Below are positions 58,825 to 64,000 of a stretch of 64,000 nt of DNA, piece after piece. The stretch is from Marinobacterium alkalitolerans (GTDB lineage Bacteria > Pseudomonadota > Gammaproteobacteria > Pseudomonadales > Balneatricaceae): assembly GCF_017776525.1 (NCBI RefSeq), contig NZ_JACVEW010000004.1:62001-126000 (forward strand), in the 5' to 3' direction. The position numbers and the translations under genes are program-made. Each line of letters begins with the position of its first letter. Within the stretch, counting starts at the first letter, position 1. The notes below the pieces were generated by a model. The model did no database searches. It worked only from the letters and a program-made list of their open reading frames with translations, and was not told the DNA's origin.

Positions 58825-59256
58825 TCAGGCTCTTGCATCGATGGCGTGGCGGGCCTGGTCGATCTCGCCAGCCAGGTTGCTGGCCGCGTAGAGGGCCACC
58901 TGCTCGAAACGGTCGGACTTCAGTGCCTGCGCCCTCGGGGTACGTGCCTGAACATCCAGTCGGGCAACCTGAAACGCATAGTCGCCCGGATTGGGGTCAT
59001 TAATGGAATGATTCAGACGATCCACCACCTGCGGCGTATGCAACTGTACGGGGTCCGGATAACTCAGGGGCGCCGCTTCGGGCAGTGCAAATCCTTCACC
59101 GGTGGGCGCACCCGGCGCCTGAGGCTGGTAGATCTCCTGGTTGGAGGCGATGAGACTCAACAGGAAAGCAAATTGGGCACCATTAGGCGACTGCACCGCC
59201 TGTGGCAGTGAGGCCGTATAGGTTTCTATCCTGTTTTGAATCTTGTCTGCTTGCAT
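58825..59256 (-). CDS. conserved hypothetical protein
   Basis: 143 residues from ATG 59256 (GGAGGG three bases upstream); the open frame runs 37 codons further and into greB on the other strand, which is unlikely. QNRIETYTASLPQAVQSPNG, FAFLLSLIASNQEIY and DFGD-like segments are not recognised; residues 60-90 are Pro-rich. Divergent from greB. Confidence 0.65.
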   Translation of the reverse strand: MQADKIQNRIETYTASLPQAVQSPNGAQFAFLLSLIASNQEIYQPQAPGAPTGEGFALPEAAPLSYPDPVQLHTPQVVDRLNHSINDPNPGDYAFQVARLDVQARTPRAQALKSDRFEQVALYAASNLAGEIDQARHAIDARA

Positions 59257-59330
59257 CTTCCCTCCACTCAGGCTGGTATTATCGGCAAGCAGCTGTAATT
59301 CTTTATGTTTTTCATCAAGCGAGGTATTGA

Positions 59331-59828
59331 ATGGGACGCTGGCGACCGCCTCAGGCCAAAAGTTCACCCTATATCACTCGGGAAGGCTACGAACGGCTCA
59401 CACAAGAGCTCAAATACCTGTGGAAAGAGAAACGCCCCGAGGTGACTCAAGCCGTGAAGGAAGCAGCGGCGCAGGGCGACCGTTCCGAGAATGCCGAGTA
59501 CATCTATGGCAAGAAACAACTGCGTGAAATCGACCGGCGGGTGCGCTACCTGTCCAAGCGACTGGAACATATCAAGGTGGTGGACCGCGTGCCCGACGAT
59601 ACCAGCCGCATTTTTTTCGGTGCCTGGATTACCCTGGTGGACGAAGAGGACCGTGAACGCCGCTACCGTATTGTGGGCGCGGATGAAATCGACCCGGCCA
59701 GGGGCTACATCAGCATCGATGCACCGCTGTCACGACAGCTGTTGAAAAAACAGGTGGGTGATGAAGTCGTGATCGAACGCCCGGAAGAAGGTGAACTCTG
59801 GCTTGAAGTGCTGGCCATCGACTATTGA
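59331..59828 (+). CDS. greB: transcription elongation factor GreB
   Basis: 165 residues. The coiled-coil N-terminus (ITREGYERLTQELKYLWKEK, GDRSENAEYIYGKKQLREID) carries acidic tip residues that reach the polymerase active site. FFGAWITLVDEEDRERRYRIV and YISIDAPLSRQLLKKQVGDE are the C-terminal domain. It stimulates transcript cleavage in backtracked RNA polymerase. Starts at 59331 with GAGG upstream. Confidence 0.95.
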   Translation: MGRWRPPQAKSSPYITREGYERLTQELKYLWKEKRPEVTQAVKEAAAQGDRSENAEYIYGKKQLREIDRRVRYLSKRLEHIKVVDRVPDDTSRIFFGAWITLVDEEDRERRYRIVGADEIDPARGYISIDAPLSRQLLKKQVGDEVVIERPEEGELWLEVLAIDY

Positions 59829-59919
59829 TGGTCGGCCTGTTGAACGTACTCAATCAGCTCGATCAAAGCGAATGCATGCAATGGATTTTGAATCGGGGCA
59901 GGTAAAGAGAAACCGGAAA

Positions 59920-59995
59920 TGGTGGGTCGTATAGGACTCGAACCTATGACCAATTGGTTAAAAGCCAACTGCTCTACCAACTGAGCTAACGACCC
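59920..59995 (-). tRNA. tRNA-Lys (anticodon TTT), copy 1
   Basis: 76 bases including encoded CCA. Acceptor GGGTCGT pairs with ACGACCC; anticodon loop CTTTTAA with TTT; TTCGAATC in the T arm. Identical to the second copy. Confidence 0.97.
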
Positions 59996-60010
59996 TCCGG
60001 TTGCGAAGAG

Positions 60011-60086
60011 TGGTGGGTCGTATAGGACTCGAACCTATGACCAATTGGTTAAAAGCCAACTGCTCTACCAACTGAGCTAACGACCC
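60011..60086 (-). tRNA. tRNA-Lys (anticodon TTT), copy 2
   Basis: 76 bases, identical in sequence to the first copy, with a 15-base spacer between them. CCA is encoded. It precedes the other Lys gene in transcription (minus strand). Confidence 0.97.
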
Positions 60087-60130
60087 GCTCTTTGCAGATG
60101 ATCAAGCCAAACAGGCTAGATCGATTGGGT

Positions 60131-60206
60131 TGGCTCCCCGAGCTGGACTCGAACCAGCGACCAATAGATTAACAGTCTACTGCTCTACCAACTGAGCTAT
60201 CGGGGA
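60131..60206 (-). tRNA. tRNA-Asn (anticodon GTT)
   Basis: 76 bases. Acceptor TCCCCGA pairs with TCGGGGA, discriminator G, CCA encoded; anticodon loop CTGTTAA with GTT. Confidence 0.96.
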
Positions 60207-60230
60207 AAAACCCAAATCATCCTTTTAAAA

Positions 60231-60318
60231 TGGCGGAGGGACAGGGATTCGAACCCTGGGAGCCTCTCGACTCGTCGGTTTTCAAGACCGGTGCTTTCGA
60301 CCACTCAGCCATCCCTCC
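60231..60318 (-). tRNA. tRNA-Ser (anticodon TGA)
   Basis: 88 bases with the long variable arm of Ser tRNAs. Acceptor GGAGGGA pairs with TCCCTCC, CCA encoded, anticodon TGA for UCA codons. First gene of the cluster in transcription order. Confidence 0.97.
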
Positions 60319-60333
60319 AAAGGATGGGCGCAA

Positions 60334-60361
60334 ATATTACCTTCTAAATTTTTGGTGTCAA
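60334..60361 (-). promoter_or_regulatory. promoter of the tRNA cluster with GC-rich discriminator
   Basis: On the minus strand TTGACA (60361-60356), 16-base spacer, TAATAT (60339-60334), followed by GCGCCC before the start of tRNA-Ser. GC-rich discriminators make stable-RNA promoters sensitive to ppGpp. Confidence 0.75.
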
Positions 60362-60400
60362 CCATTAAGTGGCAAAAAATTACGTAACCTGCAGAAATGG

Positions 60401-63190
60401 TTATATTTTTACCTGTTGTTCACCCAGCTCGGACAGGGGCCGCGGTGCCGAGAACAGGTATCCCTGCAGCTCATCACAGCCCCGGGCTTCCAGGAAGCTG
60501 GCCTGAGCACGGGTTTCCACCCCTTCGGCCACGACCTGCAACCCCAGCGAGTGGGCCAGAATGATGATGGTTTCCACGATGACACGGTCGTCTGCGTCCG
60601 TTTCGATATCACGTACAAAGGAGCGATCAATCTTCAGGTAATCGATCGGCAGGCGCTTCAGGTACTCCAGCGAGGAGTAGCCGGTACCAAAGTCATCGAT
60701 GGCCACTTCCACCCCGAGCGCCTGCACTGCTGCCAGCTGGTCTGCTGTGGTCGCAAAATCCTCCACCAGCGCGTTCTCGGTCACCTCAATGCACAACTGC
60801 TCCGGCTTAATGTTATGCGCTTCGATGGTACTCCTCAGCGTTTCGGCCCAGTTGCCACTCTGGAACTGTCGAGGTGAGAGGTTGATGCCGATCTGCTTGC
60901 TGGCCAGACGCGGATCATTCAGATCGTCCACAACCTGCTGCAACAGCCAGGCGGTCATCTGCTCCAGCGCATCCGTGGTTTCAGCCAGCGGAATAAACTC
61001 GGCCGGTGACACCGTGCCAAGCTCCGAGCTGTGCCAGCGCATCAGGGCTTCATACCCCGTGATTTCACCGCTCGGTTTCAGTCGCGGCTGATACACCAGA
61101 CTGAATTCCCGCTGCTCAAGCGCACGCGGCAGGGCTGCCTTGATGCGCATGGCACGCTGGTTACGCTCGTTGATCTGAGGATCGAAGAAGGCAAAGCGAC
61201 CACGTCCCAGCTCCTTGGCAAAATACATGGCGGCATCGGCATGCCCCAACAGGTCTTCAGGGGTATCACCATCACGTGGATAACTCACGACCCCGATACT
61301 GCAACCTACGCGCACCTCCCGTTCATCAATGAGATAAGGGGCTCGAAGCCGCTGAATCAGCTTGTCAGCCACCACAGAGAGTGCCGTATCATCGCGCACC
61401 TGAGGCAGCAGCAGGGTAAACTCGTCCCCACCGAGTCGGAACGCCCGGTCCGAATCGCGAATCTCTTCACACAGGCGGTGTGCCACTTCGCAGAGCAGGC
61501 GATCACCGGCCGCGTGCCCATGAGAGTCATTCACCTCCTTGAACAGATCCAGGTCGATAAACAGGAGCCCGAAAGGTTCGTGGTAGCGTTCGCCGCGATG
61601 CACGGCTTCGGTCAGGGCATGCATGAACTCGGTGCGGTTATACAGGCCGGTGAGAGAGTCGTGATAGGCGAGCCGGTGCAGATCCTGCGCCGCTCGCTTC
61701 TCCTCGGTGATATCCTGGAAGATGCCGAAATAGCCGTCCAGTTCGCCGTCCCGGTTGTAAATACCGCTGACGGACAGGCGCACCGGATAAAGGATGCCGT
61801 CGGCACGCCGGTTTTCCAGCTCGCCCGTCCACTTGCCCTTTTCCCTGAGTGTCTGCCACAGGCGTGAGTAAAACGCCTGATCCTGCTGCCCGGACTGCTG
61901 AATGGAAGGTGCCTGACCCAGCAACTCTTCACGACTGTAGCCACTCATCTGCACCAGTGACTCATTCACATCAACAATGCGGTTATCGGCATCAGTAATC
62001 ATGATGCCTTCGGTCGTGTGCTCAAACACTCGCTGAGCAATCCGCAGCAGGCTCTCGTTGCGTTCCTGTTCAGTAATATCGGTGGCCACTGTCGCCACGG
62101 CATAGCAGTTCCCCTGCTCGTCTTCCAGCGGGAACTTCACCATGAACCAGCGGTGCAACTCCCCCTTTACGGGAAACTCGATCTGGAACTGGACCGGTGC
62201 GCGAGTCTCCAGCACTTCCTTATCGCGGACCACGATCTGCTGTGCATAAGGGTCGTCCAACAGATCAAATACCGAGCTGCCATTCTCGTCCGGCTGCCCC
62301 AACACCTGAACGAAACGTTCGTTGTAGAGACGGTAAACACCGTTCAGGTCCTTGATGTAGACCATCGACGGGATGAACTTGAGGATATTCTCCATCTGCC
62401 GGTTGAATTTGACGATCTGCGCCCGGCTGGCCTCCAGACTGCCGGCCATCTGATCCAGCACCTGACCGATCTGACTCAGCTCATCCGCGCCCTTCAGGTT
62501 GATACGATGGCTGAAGTCGCCAGTGGATAGCTGTTTGACCGCACCGGTAATGCACTGCAACCGCTGAGTAACCCATTTTTCCAGCAACCACCAGAGCAGA
62601 AAGGCAAACAGCACAACTGCCAGTGTGATCCAGACAAACAGCTTGTCCAGCTGGCTGGTAAACGGCTGGAGTACACGCTGTACATCCAGCTCCAGCAAAA
62701 TGGTGCCGGTTCGGTCGCGCAGGCGGTTTTCAGGGTCCGGGTACAGGTAGGACGCGACGCCATAGAGTGTGTTTTCCCCCACGCTCTGGCGTTCATAAAT
62801 GGGTTCGGTGGCATTGTGTGAACGTTCCAGCAGGTCCGGGCTCATGTGCAGCGCCAGCGTGTTAACCGACTTGCCCACCTGAGCCAGGCGGCTGGAGGCC
62901 ACAACCTGCCTGTTCGCATCCAGCACCAGCAGGTGCTTTACTTCGCGGTGAGCACTGGCCACTGCGACTTCTCGCTTCAGGCCCGCCAGATCACCGCGGC
63001 TGAGCATGTATTCCGTGGTGCCCTGCAGGCGGTTCAGGGTTGACCTCAGATCATCTTCCAGATTCTGGTGGATCAGATCACTGACAAACGGCCTGACCAC
63101 TCCGAGCGCCAGCAACAGCAATACCAGCGCCAGAATGACAATACCGCCCGGCAAGAGGCGCCTTAATGGCATCGCGTCAAAAGGCTTCAT
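60401..63190 (-). CDS. bifunctional c-di-GMP sensor: HAMP-PAS-PAS-GGDEF-EAL
   Basis: 929 residues. Two membrane helices (residues 14-34 and about 190-212) enclose a periplasmic sensor; HAMP follows (LQCITGAVKQLSTGDFSHRI). Two PAS domains (about 270-390 and 395-505) precede GGDEF with RLGGDEFTLL intact, then EAL with YEALMRW, INLSPRQF, EVTENALVED, DDFGTGYSSLEYLK and VAEGVET all present. Both synthase and phosphodiesterase activities are possible. Its ATG overlaps the stop of the binding-protein gene (ATGA), so the two are coupled, and the binding protein may signal to this sensor. Confidence 0.94.
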   Translation of the reverse strand: MKPFDAMPLRRLLPGGIVILALVLLLLALGVVRPFVSDLIHQNLEDDLRSTLNRLQGTTEYMLSRGDLAGLKREVAVASAHREVKHLLVLDANRQVVASSRLAQVGKSVNTLALHMSPDLLERSHNATEPIYERQSVGENTLYGVASYLYPDPENRLRDRTGTILLELDVQRVLQPFTSQLDKLFVWITLAVVLFAFLLWWLLEKWVTQRLQCITGAVKQLSTGDFSHRINLKGADELSQIGQVLDQMAGSLEASRAQIVKFNRQMENILKFIPSMVYIKDLNGVYRLYNERFVQVLGQPDENGSSVFDLLDDPYAQQIVVRDKEVLETRAPVQFQIEFPVKGELHRWFMVKFPLEDEQGNCYAVATVATDITEQERNESLLRIAQRVFEHTTEGIMITDADNRIVDVNESLVQMSGYSREELLGQAPSIQQSGQQDQAFYSRLWQTLREKGKWTGELENRRADGILYPVRLSVSGIYNRDGELDGYFGIFQDITEEKRAAQDLHRLAYHDSLTGLYNRTEFMHALTEAVHRGERYHEPFGLLFIDLDLFKEVNDSHGHAAGDRLLCEVAHRLCEEIRDSDRAFRLGGDEFTLLLPQVRDDTALSVVADKLIQRLRAPYLIDEREVRVGCSIGVVSYPRDGDTPEDLLGHADAAMYFAKELGRGRFAFFDPQINERNQRAMRIKAALPRALEQREFSLVYQPRLKPSGEITGYEALMRWHSSELGTVSPAEFIPLAETTDALEQMTAWLLQQVVDDLNDPRLASKQIGINLSPRQFQSGNWAETLRSTIEAHNIKPEQLCIEVTENALVEDFATTADQLAAVQALGVEVAIDDFGTGYSSLEYLKRLPIDYLKIDRSFVRDIETDADDRVIVETIIILAHSLGLQVVAEGVETRAQASFLEARGCDELQGYLFSAPRPLSELGEQQVKI

Positions 63191-64000
63191 TCAGGATAAC
63201 GGCTGTACACCAGCCCCTCCAGTTCGGGGATATGGTCGATCAGGCCGTTGGCCTGCATGATGGCCGCCAACCGTTGCAACTGCTGTTCCAGTGGTGGCGC
63301 CTTGCCCGACATCAACGCGGCGGTCTCAGCCTGGCGCGGCAACTCAAGGCCCTCAAGGCTTTGCAGCACCAGCTGAGGCGATACGCCCAGCCGTTCCGAC
63401 ATCATCACTGCGCTGCGTTCAGGCTCCGCCTCGATGAACGCCAGCGTCCGGTTCCAGGCCTCGATGATGCGCCGTACCTGCTTGTGCTCCAACAGGTTCT
63501 GCCGCACCACAATCACATCCACGATCTCGCCGGGCAGGCTGCTGGAGTCGAACAGGCGCACAGCCTGATCCACACCGATCTGCTGCGGCACCGGATCAAA
63601 GGTGACCAGCGCATCCACTTCACCACGGCGAAACGCCTGAATGTGGTCGTTGACTTCCAGCGGTACCATGACGATGTCATCCGGTGACATTTGGTTGATC
63701 TCCAGTGCACGGGAGATCATGTAGGCCCCCAGAGCAGAGGCTTCCAGCCCTACCCGCTTGCCCTTCAGTACTTCAAAGCTGTCAATGCCGGGGCGCGCCA
63801 GAATGACGTCGGCGCCCATGGAAATATTTGTCACCTGAATAATGACCGGCTCAAGGCCCATGCGGCGCAGGTTGATCACCTCATCCAGCGTCAGGGCCGC
63901 CGCATCAATGGCTCCATTACGAAAGGCGCGCATCACTTCACTGGCAGAGGGCAGTTCAACCAGTGCCACATCCTGCTCGGACAACAGTTCCAGATTACGG
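63187..64000 (-). CDS. NitT/TauT-type ABC substrate-binding protein (5' truncated by window edge)
   Basis: The frame stays open to the right edge, so the start and signal peptide lie outside. About 270 residues are visible. RNGAIDAAALTLDEVINL, LKGKRVGLEASALGAYMISR, DALVTFDPVPQQIGVDQAV and ILEHK-type LLEHKQVRRIIEAW are typical of the NMT1/ThiY/SsuA-like fold. No transporter permease is visible downstream; instead a GGDEF-EAL sensor overlaps by four bases, so this may be a sensory rather than a transport binding protein. The ligand is unknown. Confidence 0.85.
   Translation of the reverse strand, partial: RNLELLSEQDVALVELPSASEVMRAFRNGAIDAAALTLDEVINLRRMGLEPVIIQVTNISMGADVILARPGIDSFEVLKGKRVGLEASALGAYMISRALEINQMSPDDIVMVPLEVNDHIQAFRRGEVDALVTFDPVPQQIGVDQAVRLFDSSSLPGEIVDVIVVRQNLLEHKQVRRIIEAWNRTLAFIEAEPERSAVMMSERLGVSPQLVLQSLEGLELPRQAETAALMSGKAPPLEQQLQRLAAIMQANGLIDHIPELEGLVYSRYPE

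Overview
The window is a stretch of chromosome from a GC-rich (about 60%) Gram-negative gammaproteobacterium. Gene content and protein style suggest a marine Oceanospirillales-type organism, close to Marinobacterium or its relatives. The evidence is two RND efflux systems, many lipoproteins with lipoboxes, a long-form DapD, a DapC-DapD-DapE cluster, RlmA, GreB, ValS, c-di-GMP signalling proteins and multihaem cytochromes. The genus is an inference; no 16S rRNA or other decisive marker is present.

Layout. 1-835 is the 3' end of a MacB/FtsX-type ABC permease. 922-2129 is a small, lower-GC accessory insert that looks like a two-gene integron cassette array without an integrase: one well-formed attC-like site, one degraded one, an RHIM/amyloid-motif protein and a helical protein of unknown function. 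2489-7163 holds a lytic transglycosylase lipoprotein, an AraC regulator divergent from an alpha/beta hydrolase, a cyclophilin-like protein and a metallo-beta-lactamase-fold hydrolase. Then come an MsrB-MsrA fusion, a four-gene Mla-type lipid transport operon, valS, a truncated haemoglobin, a SugE/Gdx-MarR divergent pair with two twin operators, an Acg-type nitroreductase, a ZIP transporter and YbaK.

19438-22864 is a large MASE1-PAS-GAF-GGDEF sensor whose reading frame is broken exactly at a (CTGG)4 repeat; three copies would restore it. RhlE, a Met/Gly-rich Spy-like periplasmic protein, a deaminase, pirin and ArfB follow. 27674-29544 is a respiratory pair: a NapC/NrfH-type tetrahaem quinol dehydrogenase and an octahaem HAO-family cytochrome. 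It lies next to a J-less DnaJ-related protein whose full-length, J-domain-bearing paralogue is about 9 kb away.

30044-50074 contains a DUF2339 membrane protein, a complete tripartite RND pump (outer-membrane lipoprotein, adaptor, permease), PBP4, YigZ, several very small genes, an AT-rich 330-base patch upstream of a small gene, PdxH, a glycerate-kinase-like P-loop kinase, and a second RND pair lacking an outer-membrane partner. Two perfect DnaA boxes lie just upstream of that pair. 50092-59828 is mostly housekeeping: fumC, dapC-yffB-dapD, dapE-rlmA and two small genes, zntB, an EamA transporter and greB. 59920-60318 is a minus-strand tRNA cluster (Ser-Asn-Lys-Lys) with a strong promoter carrying a GC-rich discriminator. 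The window ends with a GGDEF-EAL sensor translationally coupled to a periplasmic NitT/TauT-type binding protein that runs off the right edge.

No prophage, insertion sequence, CRISPR array or rRNA was seen. The candidates most worth attention are the RHIM-motif cassette gene and its partner cassette, the repeat-associated frameshift in the diguanylate cyclase, and the NapC/octahaem module.
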